From Phycisphaerae bacterium (GTDB taxonomy: Bacteria > Planctomycetota > Phycisphaerae > UBA1845 > Fen-1342), in contig JANQFV010000037.1 of NCBI GenBank assembly GCA_028277645.1, positions 1 to 64,000 on the forward strand: 64,000 nt of DNA. Direction: 5' to 3'. Shown piece by piece: positions 48,393 through 57,964 of this stretch; within the stretch, counting starts at the first letter, position 1; each line of letters begins with the position of its first letter. The notes under the pieces are model-generated. The model had not been told where the DNA came from and ran no database searches. It saw only the letters and a program-made list of their open reading frames with translations. A program made the position numbers and the translations under genes.

Positions 48393-49589
48393 TCACGCCT
48401 TCGCCGGCGCCCCCTCTTCCTCCGGCGGCTCCCACTTCACTGCCCGGTGCGACCGCGGCGAACGAGTGCGCAAATACACCAACCCCAGCAACCCCATGGC
48501 GCTCATTCCCACACCAATGCCCTGCGAGATCGTGAACATCCCCAGCGTGTCGACGGGATTGTCCGCCCGCAACACCTCCAGCGCCCAGCGCGTTAGCGGC
48601 TCCACCAGCAGGAACACACAGATCACTTGGCCGTCGAAACGCCGCTGCCAGTACAGCGCATTCAGAAACGCTGCCAGCACCAACAACGTGACCGTCGAAT
48701 AGAGCTGCACCGGATGAACCGACAGTGAGCGATACTCGACCGCCATAGCGCGCAACTCGGCACTCGTCACGCCGTAACGCTTCATCTGCACGCGAATGTC
48801 ATAGTACGGCAACGACACCTGCTTGCGCTGCAACGCCTGCGCCCGCGCCCGGAGTTGATTCTTCTCCTCAGCCGTTGCTGCCTGCGCCTCCTGCTGTCGC
48901 AAACCGGCAATCTCTGCCGCCAGCGCCTGCTCACGTTCGACGGCCCGCGCGATGTCCGCATCAGACACATCCCAGTTCAGCAGCTCACGCGAAATCGGCT
49001 GCGCCGCCGACCCGTCCGGCAATAGCGCCTGCGGACTGACGAAAACAAGCTCCTTGGGCAGATCGGCCCCCGGTCGCCGTTCGATCCAGTGCTGCCGCGC
49101 CGCGTTGCTGCCATACGGAAACTGCACGGACCACGGTAGCTCACACATTCCGCCCCAGCAGCAGCCGTTCAAAAAACAGCCGATCCGCCCGATCCCCATC
49201 CCCAGTGCCGCCGACGGCGCGATGATGTCGAGATACCAGCGAATCGAGTGCTTCCAAAGCCGCAGGTAGATCAGCACGCTCACCACGACCAGCAGCACAC
49301 CGCCGTAAACTTCGAGCCCACCCTTGCGCACGTCGAGCAACGCCCACAGCAGGTCATCCCGCCGTGCAAATTGATCCCAGTAGTGCCAGACGTACATCAC
49401 GCGCGAACCGACCACGCCGCCAAACAGCGCCAGGAACCCGCAATTCAGCACTACGTCCGGATTGGCCCCGCTGCGCAGCGCGCGCTTCGCGCCCCACCAG
49501 ATCGAAACCAGAAAGCCGATCATCAACGCCACGCCGTAGCCCGGCAATGACCAACCCAAACCGGGGATTTCCCAAAGCACAGGAATCAT
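48393..49589 (-). CDS. lgt: Prolipoprotein diacylglyceryl transferase with a coiled-coil insertion
   Basis: GMGIGRIGCFLNGCCWG, VHPVQLY, GLEVYGG. Confidence 0.93.
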   Translation of the reverse strand: MIPVLWEIPGLGWSLPGYGVALMIGFLVSIWWGAKRALRSGANPDVVLNCGFLALFGGVVGSRVMYVWHYWDQFARRDDLLWALLDVRKGGLEVYGGVLLVVVSVLIYLRLWKHSIRWYLDIIAPSAALGMGIGRIGCFLNGCCWGGMCELPWSVQFPYGSNAARQHWIERRPGADLPKELVFVSPQALLPDGSAAQPISRELLNWDVSDADIARAVEREQALAAEIAGLRQQEAQAATAEEKNQLRARAQALQRKQVSLPYYDIRVQMKRYGVTSAELRAMAVEYRSLSVHPVQLYSTVTLLVLAAFLNALYWQRRFDGQVICVFLLVEPLTRWALEVLRADNPVDTLGMFTISQGIGVGMSAMGLLGLVYLRTRSPRSHRAVKWEPPEEEGAPAKA

Positions 49590-49637
49590 GCTGCGTCCCG
49601 TTGCAACTCGACCTCGACACGCGCCGCCGACCGAATG

Positions 49638-50498
49638 CTACGTTCCCGCGGCGTGCGGGTCCACCACCATGTTGTCGATCAACCGCGTCGGCCCCAGGCG
49701 CACCGCCAGCGCGATCAGCACCGCCCGTTCGATCCGTAGCACGGGTTGCAGCGTCTCGGGATCGACAATGCTCACATAGTCAATGCCGCGCGGCTCCGCC
49801 GCCGCCAGGATGTCCAGCATCTCCGTCGTCAGCGTCACCGGATCGCGCTCGCCGACGCCGATGCGATCGCGCGCATGACATAACGCCTCGTGCAATCGCA
49901 GCGCCCGCCCATGCTCGTCCCCGTTCAACAGCACGTTCCGGCTGCTCATCGCCAATCCGTCTGGCTGGCGCACGATCGGACAGCCGACGACCTCCACCGG
50001 CATATCCAGGTCCCGCACCATCCGCCGAATGACCGCAAGCTGCTGAAAGTCTTTCTGCCCGAAGTACGCCCGGTCCGGCTGCACGATGTTGAACAGCTTC
50101 GTAACCACGGTCGCCACACCGTCGAAGTGTCCAGGGCGCGCCGGGCCACACAACGTATCGGTCAGCTTCCGGACCTGCACCGACGTGCTCGCATCCGGCC
50201 GATACATCTCGTCACCCGCCGGCAGAAACACCAGTTCGACGCCTGCGTCGGCACACTTCTTCAGATCGCCCTCGGTATCGCGCGGATACCGATCCAGATC
50301 GTCGTTCGGTCCGAACTGCGTCGGATTCACGAAGATGCTGACGACCGTGTACAGCCCGTCCGCCACCGACGCCTCGACCAGCGACATGTGCCCAGCGTGC
50401 AAATACCCCATCGTCGGCACAAGCCCGATCCGCCGACCGCTGCGGCGCGCCGCAGCGACGCGCTCGCGCACCGCTTTAATCTCACTCACATGTTCCAT
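49638..50498 (-). CDS. panC: Pantothenate synthetase
   Basis: LVPTMGYLHAGHMSLV, SIFVNPTQFGPNDDLDRYPR, YFGQKDFQQL. Confidence 0.96.
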   Translation of the reverse strand: MEHVSEIKAVRERVAAARRSGRRIGLVPTMGYLHAGHMSLVEASVADGLYTVVSIFVNPTQFGPNDDLDRYPRDTEGDLKKCADAGVELVFLPAGDEMYRPDASTSVQVRKLTDTLCGPARPGHFDGVATVVTKLFNIVQPDRAYFGQKDFQQLAVIRRMVRDLDMPVEVVGCPIVRQPDGLAMSSRNVLLNGDEHGRALRLHEALCHARDRIGVGERDPVTLTTEMLDILAAAEPRGIDYVSIVDPETLQPVLRIERAVLIALAVRLGPTRLIDNMVVDPHAAGT

Positions 50499-50545
50499 GC
50501 CGCACATTGCACCCCGCGCCCGCCCCAAACTCAAGTCGCCCTCTT

Positions 50546-50581
50546 ACCCCCCTCCCTGGCAGGGAGGGGCTGGGGGAGGGT
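50546..50581 (+). repeat. C/G-rich palindromic repeat, family of 29494-29526
   Basis: acccccctccctggcagggaggggctgggggagggt; arms cccctccctg/cagggagggg. Confidence 0.7.
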
Positions 50582-50660
50582 CGAGCACGCGACTCTCAAA
50601 ACGCGTCAGCACGCCACATGCCGTACAATGCCCCCAGCGCTCCCCTCTGGAGAACCACCG

Positions 50661-52403
50661 ATGTACCGCTGCACGTTACTCCTCCTCATCATCCTCACCT
50701 TCTCATGTACAACCCTCGCCGCCGACCCGCCCTGGATCGCCCGCAGCAAGCTCGGCATGGTCGCCAGCGACTCCCCCGAGGCTTCGCAGATCGGCGCCGA
50801 CGTCCTCGCCGGCGGCGGAAACGCCTTCGACGCCGCCATCGCGACCTCCTTCGCCCTCGCCGTCGCGCGCCCGCACAGCACCGGCCTCGGCGGTGGCGGC
50901 TTCCTGCTCGCCTACGTTGCCGAGCAGCAAGACTGCACCGCGCTCGACTTCCGCGAGTCCGCGCCAGCGGCAGCCACCAGAGACCGCTACATCAAGCTCC
51001 ACGCCGACCGCGGCGATGGCCCCTCGCCCAGCATCTACGGCGGAAACGCCATCGCCGTCCCGGGCCAGCTCGCCGGGCTTGCCGAAATCCACAAGAAATA
51101 CGGCACCAAGCCCTGGGCCGAGCTGGTCGCGCCGGCGATCAAGCTCTGCCACGACGGCTTCGTTGTCGACAAGTCCTTTCGCGGCGCCTGTAAGGACGCC
51201 CTCGCCGACTACCAGCGCTGGCCGGAGCTTCGGAAGTCGTGCGGTCGACTATACGAAACGCTGCTTAATAACGGCGACCTGCCCGAGATCGGCACGCGCA
51301 TCCGCCGCCCGAATCTCGCCCGCGCTCTGCAACTGATCGTCGAACACGGCGCCGACGCGATGCGCACCGGCCCGCTCGCCGAGGCGGTCGTGAAGGCCGC
51401 GAACAACGCCGGCGGCAAGATGACGCTCGCCGATCTGGCGGACTATCGCGTCAAGCCGCGCTCGACGTTGCGGGCCAGCTTGGCCAGTAACTGCGAGGTC
51501 TTCTCGATGCCGCCGCCCTCCTCCGGCGGCATCTGCCTGATCCAGATGCTGGAACACTACAACCACGTGATGCTGAGTTCCCTCATTCGCGAGTGGTCGC
51601 GTCCCTATCACATGATGACCGAGAGCATGAAGCACGCCTTTGCCGACCGCGCCCGTTGGCTCGGCGATCCGGACTTCGCCGACGTGCCGACGGAACGTCT
51701 GATCAGCCGCGAGCACATCAACACCCAGAAGATCGACTACAACACCACGCACCCGCCCGAGTGGTATGGCGGAACACTGCCGCCGCCGGACGACAGTGGT
51801 ACGTCGCACTTCTGCGTCGCGGACCGCTTCGGCAACGTCGTCTCGCAGACCGAGACGATCAACGGCACCTTCGGCTCGCTGGTCGTCGCCGAGCCGTTCG
51901 GCGTCATCCTCAACAACGAGATGGACGACTTCGCCACGAACCCCGGCCAGCCAAACATGTTCGGCCTGATCCAGGGCGAGGCCAACGCCGTCGCGCCGGG
52001 CAAGCGACCGCTGTCGAGCATGACGCCGACGATCGTCACGCGCGACGGCAAGCCCATCCTCGCGCTGGGCGCCTCCGGCGGCCCGCGCATCATCACGTCG
52101 GTCTACCAGGTACTGATTCGAGCAACGTGGGAACGGCAGGACCTCGCAACCGCGATGCAGGCCTTGCGCCTGCACCACCAGTGGCTGCCGAACGAGATCT
52201 ACTTCGACCGCGCGCCGCAGGAGAAGGTGGAATTCGCCGGCAAGAAACGTACGCTGGTCGAGTACCTGGAGAGCTACGGCCACAAGATCGCCACCAAACG
52301 AAAGACCGGCATAGTCCAGGCCATCCAGATCCAACCCGACGGCACGATGATCGGCGCCAGCGATCCGCGGAAAGGCGGGCGGCCGGCAGCGCCGGCAAAG
52401 TGA
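50661..52403 (+). CDS. ggt: Gamma-glutamyltransferase
   Basis: GGNAFDAAIATSFALAVARPHSTGLGGGGFLL; DSGTSHFCVADRFGNVVSQTETINGTFGS nucleophile region. Confidence 0.95.
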   Translation: MYRCTLLLLIILTFSCTTLAADPPWIARSKLGMVASDSPEASQIGADVLAGGGNAFDAAIATSFALAVARPHSTGLGGGGFLLAYVAEQQDCTALDFRESAPAAATRDRYIKLHADRGDGPSPSIYGGNAIAVPGQLAGLAEIHKKYGTKPWAELVAPAIKLCHDGFVVDKSFRGACKDALADYQRWPELRKSCGRLYETLLNNGDLPEIGTRIRRPNLARALQLIVEHGADAMRTGPLAEAVVKAANNAGGKMTLADLADYRVKPRSTLRASLASNCEVFSMPPPSSGGICLIQMLEHYNHVMLSSLIREWSRPYHMMTESMKHAFADRARWLGDPDFADVPTERLISREHINTQKIDYNTTHPPEWYGGTLPPPDDSGTSHFCVADRFGNVVSQTETINGTFGSLVVAEPFGVILNNEMDDFATNPGQPNMFGLIQGEANAVAPGKRPLSSMTPTIVTRDGKPILALGASGGPRIITSVYQVLIRATWERQDLATAMQALRLHHQWLPNEIYFDRAPQEKVEFAGKKRTLVEYLESYGHKIATKRKTGIVQAIQIQPDGTMIGASDPRKGGRPAAPAK

Positions 52404-52431
52404 CAAAGTGAAAACGTGACAAGGTGACAAG
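52400..52431 (+). repeat. Short tandem array, 8-nt period: GTGACAAA|GTGAAAAC|GTGACAAG|GTGACAAG
   Basis: Read directly; overlaps the ggt stop codon. Confidence 0.95.
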
Positions 52432-52565
52432 GGCAGACGCGGCGAACGTCGGCGGACGGGCGCGGCGTGCGACCGGTAAGACCGGGCCTGCGCGGCCTGA
52501 CGGGGAAGGGTATCAAGATACTCAAGGTTGCGCCCTCTCGTTTTGATACTCTTGGTCCGGCGGAG

Positions 52566-52605
52566 GTGGGGAGGTGAGAATGTGAGAATGTGAGAAGGTG
52601 GGTAT
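52566..52605 (+). repeat. Short tandem array, 8-nt period: GTGGGGAG|GTGAGAAT|GTGAGAAT|GTGAGAAG|GTGGGTAT
   Basis: Read directly. Confidence 0.95.
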
Positions 52606-52817
52606 GGCGCGCGGGGGGCGACGGCGGCGCAACGGGCGTGGGTGCGAACGGAGCCATGATTCCAACTTGCGCGCGCGGCGGGCGCGGGCCACGTGGATTT
52701 GGCTGAGTGCGCGAGTTTGGTGGATTTGCGCGGCGTTGGCGGTCGAACGAGAGCCCGTGGGGGGTGAGCTCCGCCCGCCGGTCTTGCACCGTGTTTCACC
52801 TCGGACGAAAGCGAAGC

Positions 52818-53900
52818 TCAACCGGATTCTGGCTTGCGAAAGTCCGTGAGCTTGAGGGCGCGGTACGGCCGGACAGGCACCGAACCCTCGAGCCCCATGA
52901 GCGGAATCGCGCGAGTGAAGAGCAGACGGGCCATATCGTCCTCGGAGTAGCCGTGATACTGCCGGTGTATCTTGATCAGTTCATTCAGAACGGTGGGCTG
53001 CTCAAACGAGATTGGGTACGGCTCGTTTCGTCGGAATCCGTGAATGCTAATCTGTGTGTAGAGGCTCTTGTACCGCTGCTCACTGATCCGGCGGAGGTGC
53101 CTCGCGCGCACGATCAGCGCCTGCATCGACACCTTCCACTGCATCTTCAGCTGGGCAGCGCGCTGAATCGTCAGGCCGTTGAGCGCGGGACCAATCTCCT
53201 CGGCAGGCATCAACAGCTCGCTCGCGAAGCGATCGGCTTCAGTCTCTACATCGTCTGATGGTAAGGTATGCATGATCGCGTGCCCGAGCTCGTGCGCAAG
53301 GCTGAATCTATGGCGATCGCCAGGGACCTTTGAGTTCATGAAGAACATCGGCGGTTGGCCATCGAGCCATAGGTGCGCTGCATCGATACGGTCCGTATCG
53401 AAGTCGAAGACGGCGACTATGCCACCGGCGTTCTCGAGCGCCGCCGTCAGATTGACAACTGGCCCGGGCGGAAGCCGCCACGCCAACCGTATACGCCGAG
53501 CAACCGCCTCCGCGTCTCCATCAAACCGATCGATATCCAGTCTCTCGAAACGGTTCTCTACGCCGATCTCAGCACCACGCAGCAGCCGTTCGATCTGCAT
53601 CCGCACTACATTCACTAGGGCGACGACTCGGCGCTGAACGTAAATTGGCGCTGTCCTGCGCTTCCGGTTAAACAACAGGCTTGACCCGAGCCCATACAGC
53701 TGATGGCTCTGGCAGAAGAACTCGGGGTCGTATTCGAGTATTGCGGCTATCCGCTTCAGATCTACGTCAGATGGATCGAGAAGCCCATTTTCGAATTTCG
53801 ACACTTTGCCCTGTGTGACATTTACGGCAGTTGCTAGGTCCGCCTGGCTCAGTCCACGTGACTCACGCGCCAGCACCAGCATCCGTGGATTAACATTCAT
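52818..53900 (-). CDS. Xre-type HTH plus ImmA/IrrE (COG2856) metallopeptidase
   Basis: HTH ESRGLSQADLATAVNVTQGKVSKFENG; zinc motif HELGHAIMH...EADRFASELLMP. Confidence 0.95.
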   Translation of the reverse strand: MNVNPRMLVLARESRGLSQADLATAVNVTQGKVSKFENGLLDPSDVDLKRIAAILEYDPEFFCQSHQLYGLGSSLLFNRKRRTAPIYVQRRVVALVNVVRMQIERLLRGAEIGVENRFERLDIDRFDGDAEAVARRIRLAWRLPPGPVVNLTAALENAGGIVAVFDFDTDRIDAAHLWLDGQPPMFFMNSKVPGDRHRFSLAHELGHAIMHTLPSDDVETEADRFASELLMPAEEIGPALNGLTIQRAAQLKMQWKVSMQALIVRARHLRRISEQRYKSLYTQISIHGFRRNEPYPISFEQPTVLNELIKIHRQYHGYSEDDMARLLFTRAIPLMGLEGSVPVRPYRALKLTDFRKPESG

Positions 53901-53908
53901 ACAGCGAC

Positions 53909-54517
53909 TTATCCGGCGTCAGCTTCCCCGCGATTCCGCTTCGATTTATCCAACAGGGCCTTGGGTCGCACTACTGGCGGTGCGACACTTGAGGGCACTT
54001 CAACGGTGGCGGCGCTCTGTTCGTCTTCATCAATGTACGTCCACCATTGAACGCCATCCTCCCCCTCCAATGTTAGAAGGACTCGATCGAGAACAGCCAC
54101 TCCTCGGTCATCTAAACGAGTAGTATGGCCAAACGTCAAGTGCCCCGGCGGCTCCTCGTGGAACGCGAAGTTCAGCTGTGGATGAAGATGCAGCTTGCCG
54201 GGACATCTCGATAGAGGACCGTTGAAGCTCAGTGGGTCGAGTCTGTTCACGCGCACGGAGATGCCAAGTTCTTCAAAAAACAGGACCTTCAAGCCATCGC
54301 TCTCAGCGACGCGAATCGAACCGCTGAACCCGAAGTGCCGCTCGAAGTGATCCCATATCAGGTGGTAGATCACAATGCCGGACGGACCACCATCGATCAC
54401 CGGCCGGCGCTCGACGGGAATATTGAACGACTCGAACTCTTCCGCAGCTGCCCGGATGAGCGCAGCGATCGACGGGAAGCTGGGTCTGAGCGCTGCCACA
54501 AGCTGTTCTTTAGTCAT
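53909..54517 (-). CDS. Hypothetical partner of the Xre-ImmA protein
   Basis: Complete ORF 8 bp upstream of the Xre-ImmA ORF, same strand, with GGAGGT Shine-Dalgarno. Confidence 0.75.
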   Translation of the reverse strand: MTKEQLVAALRPSFPSIAALIRAAAEEFESFNIPVERRPVIDGGPSGIVIYHLIWDHFERHFGFSGSIRVAESDGLKVLFFEELGISVRVNRLDPLSFNGPLSRCPGKLHLHPQLNFAFHEEPPGHLTFGHTTRLDDRGVAVLDRVLLTLEGEDGVQWWTYIDEDEQSAATVEVPSSVAPPVVRPKALLDKSKRNRGEADAG

Positions 54518-54572
54518 TGAGAACCTCCAGTCCGCGTAATATGTCAGCCCGTCGTTAAAAAATCAACTCCAA

Positions 54573-54591
54573 ATATTCCAAAATATATTCC
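54573..54591 (-). promoter_or_regulatory. Possible operator/promoter: direct repeat GGAATAT-N5-GGAATAT in AT-rich DNA
   Basis: Minus strand GGAATATATTTTGGAATAT upstream of the two-gene unit. Confidence 0.35.
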
Positions 54592-54608
54592 TGTCGGAGA
54601 AGCACAGC

Positions 54609-54632
54609 TGGCGGAGCCCGCCCTACGGGGCA
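54609..54632. repeat. REP-like sequence tggcggagcccgccctacggggca
   Basis: GGCGGAGCCCGCC-type dispersed palindrome by inspection. Confidence 0.4.
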
Positions 54633-54699
54633 CTCGCTCGCGCTTCATGCTCTGATACTTCGTCATCTACGTTCCCCCGTCCCTTTCTTCTCCCCCTCC

Positions 54700-54731
54700 G
54701 TGCCTGCATGCCTCAGTGCCTGCGTGCCTTC
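54700..54731. repeat. Short tandem array, 8-nt period: GTGCCTGC|ATGCCTCA|GTGCCTGC|GTGCCTTC
   Basis: Read directly; ends 7 nt from the sucD stop. Confidence 0.93.
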
Positions 54732-54737
54732 TCGCCC

Positions 54738-55625
54738 CTACTTGACCACTTCCGCCACACAATCCCCCAACGTCGCCGGGCTGTCCGACACCCTGGTTCC
54801 CGCTTCGCGCAGGGCGGCGATCTTGGACTGCGCCGTACCCTCGCCGCCGGAGATTATTGCGCCGGCGTGGCCCATGCGCTTGCCGGGTGGCGCAGTCTGA
54901 CCCGCGATGAAGGCGACCACCGGCTTGGTGATGTTCGCCTTGATGTGCGCCGCGGCCTGCTCTTCGTCCGTGCCGCCGATCTCGCCGATCATGACGATGC
55001 CGTGCGTCTCGGGGTCGGCCTGGAAGAGGTCGAGCAGCTCGATGTAGTTCAGTCCCTTGACCGGATCGCCGCCGATGCCCACGCACGTCGACTGCGAAAA
55101 GCCGCGCTGCGAGCACTGCCACACCGCCTCGTACGTCAGCGTGCCGCTGCGGGAGATGATCCCCACGTTCTTCGATCCGTTGGCCGGCGGCTGATGGATA
55201 TATCCCGGCATGATGCCCATCTTGCACTGCCCGGGTGTGATGATGCCGGGACAGTTCGGCCCGATCAGCCGCGCGCCCTTGTCGTCGAGGTACTTGCGGG
55301 CCTTGACCACGTCCAGCGTCGGAATGCACTCGGTGATCAGCACGATGAGCTTGATACCCGCGTCGGCCGCCTCCATCGTGGCCTCGGCCGCGAAGGGGGC
55401 CGGTACAAAGATCATCGTCGCATCGGCCCCGACCTCCGCAACGGCCTGGTGGCACGTGTCGAACACCGGCAGGCCGTGCTCCGACTTCGTGCCGCCCTTG
55501 CCCGGCGTGCAGCCGCCGACGATGTTCGTGCCGTATTCGAGGCACTGGGCCGTGTGAAACGCCCCAGCCTTGCCCGTGATGCCCTGGCAGATCACCCGCG
55601 TATTCTTGTCGACGAGAATGCTCAT
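54738..55625 (-). CDS. sucD: Succinyl-CoA ligase subunit alpha
   Basis: [64 protein letters not shown]. Confidence 0.97.
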   Translation of the reverse strand: MSILVDKNTRVICQGITGKAGAFHTAQCLEYGTNIVGGCTPGKGGTKSEHGLPVFDTCHQAVAEVGADATMIFVPAPFAAEATMEAADAGIKLIVLITECIPTLDVVKARKYLDDKGARLIGPNCPGIITPGQCKMGIMPGYIHQPPANGSKNVGIISRSGTLTYEAVWQCSQRGFSQSTCVGIGGDPVKGLNYIELLDLFQADPETHGIVMIGEIGGTDEEQAAAHIKANITKPVVAFIAGQTAPPGKRMGHAGAIISGGEGTAQSKIAALREAGTRVSDSPATLGDCVAEVVK

Positions 55626-55683
55626 GTGCTGTCGTATCCCTCGTGCAGCCGGCACCAACGCAACCGGCGGGCCTTGTATCTGT

Positions 55684-56520
55684 CTACTCCTGGCCGGCCG
55701 ACGCGGCGCCAACCGGCGGCGGAGCCGGGTCGAGCGTCTCCACGTCGAGCGTGTACCCGTCGGGCACCTTGACGTCGAACAAGCTGCTCGAAAAGCCGGT
55801 GTTCAGCTTCGCATCGCGAAACGTGACGGTGATGTACGAATCGAGCTGGCCGGTGCCCTTCAGCTTCGCCACCCGGACCTTGATCGGCAGACCGGCGACC
55901 TTGCCCTCGCGCGCCACCCAGAAATCCAGCGTCTTGTACGACTCGCTCGTCCGCGTTCCGCCGTGCGGCGTCAGACGCAGATGATCGCTCGCGGTCGGAT
56001 CACCCTCCGCCGGCGGCACCAGCACCACGTCAAACTCCGCCAGAATGTCCGCCTTCTTCTGCCCGAACGGCATGGGGAAGACGCCTTCGCCGACCTTGTA
56101 CGGATCGCCCGCATCGTCAGCCTTACGGACCTCACGCTTCGTCACCATCTTCGTCCGCGCCTTGACCTCGGTATACCAGCGACCATCGAAGACGTAGCGC
56201 TCATCCAGCTTGCGGCGCGTGCCGTCGCCGGTGATCTTGTCGCGAAAGTGGATCATGAACTTCGCGACCGGCTCGGCGTCCTGGTACCAGATCTCGCCGC
56301 GCTTGGTCACGTCGTCAGACTCATCCTCGATGATGTAGTGCTGATTCCACGTGACCTCGGCCCGCAGATCGCTGACCGCACGCTCTTCGAGCCGGGTGAG
56401 AATCTTGTCGACGGTCGGGTCCACCGCCGGCGTCGTTTCGGACTGTCCCCAGGCCACGACGCAACCGGTCAGAGCGGCTATGATGACGGCCCGAATGTCG
56501 CACTTCACTGGGTGCTGCAT
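55684..56520 (-). CDS. LolA-like outer membrane lipoprotein-sorting-type protein
   Basis: Signal peptide plus [17 protein letters not shown]...[22 protein letters not shown]. Confidence 0.65.
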   Translation of the reverse strand: MQHPVKCDIRAVIIAALTGCVVAWGQSETTPAVDPTVDKILTRLEERAVSDLRAEVTWNQHYIIEDESDDVTKRGEIWYQDAEPVAKFMIHFRDKITGDGTRRKLDERYVFDGRWYTEVKARTKMVTKREVRKADDAGDPYKVGEGVFPMPFGQKKADILAEFDVVLVPPAEGDPTASDHLRLTPHGGTRTSESYKTLDFWVAREGKVAGLPIKVRVAKLKGTGQLDSYITVTFRDAKLNTGFSSSLFDVKVPDGYTLDVETLDPAPPPVGAASAGQE

Positions 56521-56636
56521 ACGCGAGTACTCCCGATACGTCGGCGTCCACGGATTCTAAGCGGCGGTTCCGCGCGTGGAAAGCCGACGTCAGAACGGCC
56601 AGCTACGGAACCGTCCGGACGGGTTCACGCCGCGTG

Positions 56637-57929
56637 ATGCCTCTGCTGTTGGACCTGCTCTACGGCCTAGCGGTTTGTGTGCTCTGGCCGATTCTTGTGT
56701 ATCGGCGTCTGACGCGCGGACCCGGTAACGCGCCGTTTCGCGAGCTGTTTGGCTATGTGCCCTCGCGACCGGTGTCGGCCAACTGCGTGTGGATTCACGG
56801 CGTTTCGCTGGGCGAGATCAACGCGACGCGCACGCTCGTCGCCGAACTGCACCAGCGCGCCCCCGATACGGTGGTGGTCATCAGCAGCACGACGCGCACT
56901 GGCCTGGCCCGCGCGCGGCAGCTCTATCCCGACCTGGTGACGTTCCGCTTCCCACTCGACTTCTCCTTCGCGATTCGCAACGTGCTGAAGCGCGTGCGGC
57001 CGGCGATCATCGTGCTCATGGAACTCGAAGTCTGGCCGAACCTGATTGAGATCGCCACACAACGCCGCATCCCCGTCGTCATCGCCAACGGTCGCGCGAC
57101 AGCGGAGAAGAGCGTGCGCCGCTTCAACTGGCCGATCATTCGCACTGTCGCACGCCGCATGTTCGCGCAGATCCGCTGGGTCGGCGCGCAGGACGAGACC
57201 TACGCCTCTCGCTTCATCGAACTCGGCGTGCCCAAGGACCGCGTCGAAGTCACCGGCTCGGTGAAGTACGACGCGGCGGACGTCGGCGACCACATTCCCG
57301 GGCAAGAGACGCTGGCGCAGGAGATGGGGCTGCGGTTGAAACAGCCAATCTGGGTATGTGGCTCGACTGGACCGGGCGAGGAAGAACTGCTCCTTGACGC
57401 ATACGCGCGGCTTTTGGAACATTTCAACGACCTGCAACTCGTGCTGGTGCCACGCAAGCCCGAACGCTTCGACGACGTCGCCCGCCTGACCGTCAGCCGC
57501 GGCTTCGCTTGCCTGCGCCGCAGCACCGGCGCGCCGACCCTCCCACCCGACGTCAACGAGCCGCGCCCGGTCTTCCTCGGCGACACGATGGGTGAATTGC
57601 GAAAGTTCTACGCGTTGGCAACGGTCGTATTCGTTGGGCGGACGCTCGTACCCCTCGGCGGTTCCGACGTCATGGAAGCGGCGGGGCTCGGCAAGGCTGT
57701 CATCGTCGGCCCACACACCGATAACTTCGTCGACGCGGTAAACCTGCTGATCGCGGCGCACGGCTGCCGGCAGCTCACCAGCAGCGACGCACTACCCTCT
57801 GCCGTCACCGATCTGCTCCGACACCCCGACCGCCGCGACAAGATGGGCGCCGCCGGCCGCGAAGCGATCATCAGCCGCCGCGGAGCCACGGCGCAGACCA
57901 TCACCCGCCTGCTGGACCTGATGAGCTGA
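56637..57929 (+). CDS. waaA: 3-deoxy-D-manno-octulosonic acid transferase
   Basis: WIHGVSLGEINATRTLV, ISSTTRTGLARA, FVGRTLVPLGGSDVMEAAGLGKAVIVGPHTDNF. Confidence 0.95.
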   Translation: MPLLLDLLYGLAVCVLWPILVYRRLTRGPGNAPFRELFGYVPSRPVSANCVWIHGVSLGEINATRTLVAELHQRAPDTVVVISSTTRTGLARARQLYPDLVTFRFPLDFSFAIRNVLKRVRPAIIVLMELEVWPNLIEIATQRRIPVVIANGRATAEKSVRRFNWPIIRTVARRMFAQIRWVGAQDETYASRFIELGVPKDRVEVTGSVKYDAADVGDHIPGQETLAQEMGLRLKQPIWVCGSTGPGEEELLLDAYARLLEHFNDLQLVLVPRKPERFDDVARLTVSRGFACLRRSTGAPTLPPDVNEPRPVFLGDTMGELRKFYALATVVFVGRTLVPLGGSDVMEAAGLGKAVIVGPHTDNFVDAVNLLIAAHGCRQLTSSDALPSAVTDLLRHPDRRDKMGAAGREAIISRRGATAQTITRLLDLMS

Positions 57930-57964
57930 CACAGCGCGCGAAGTCCCCGCCAACGTGCCGCACG

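Noticed and set aside
49890-50660. 257-aa N-terminal extension of the ggt ORF
   Set aside because: Overlaps panC antisense; the clear signal peptide start is at 50661.
52274-52849. Overlapping ORFs between ggt and the Xre-ImmA gene (minus 171, 99 and 516 aa, plus 83 aa)
   Set aside because: Low-complexity translations that read through the tandem arrays (FSHSHILT, CHLVTFSLC); no consistent coding signal.
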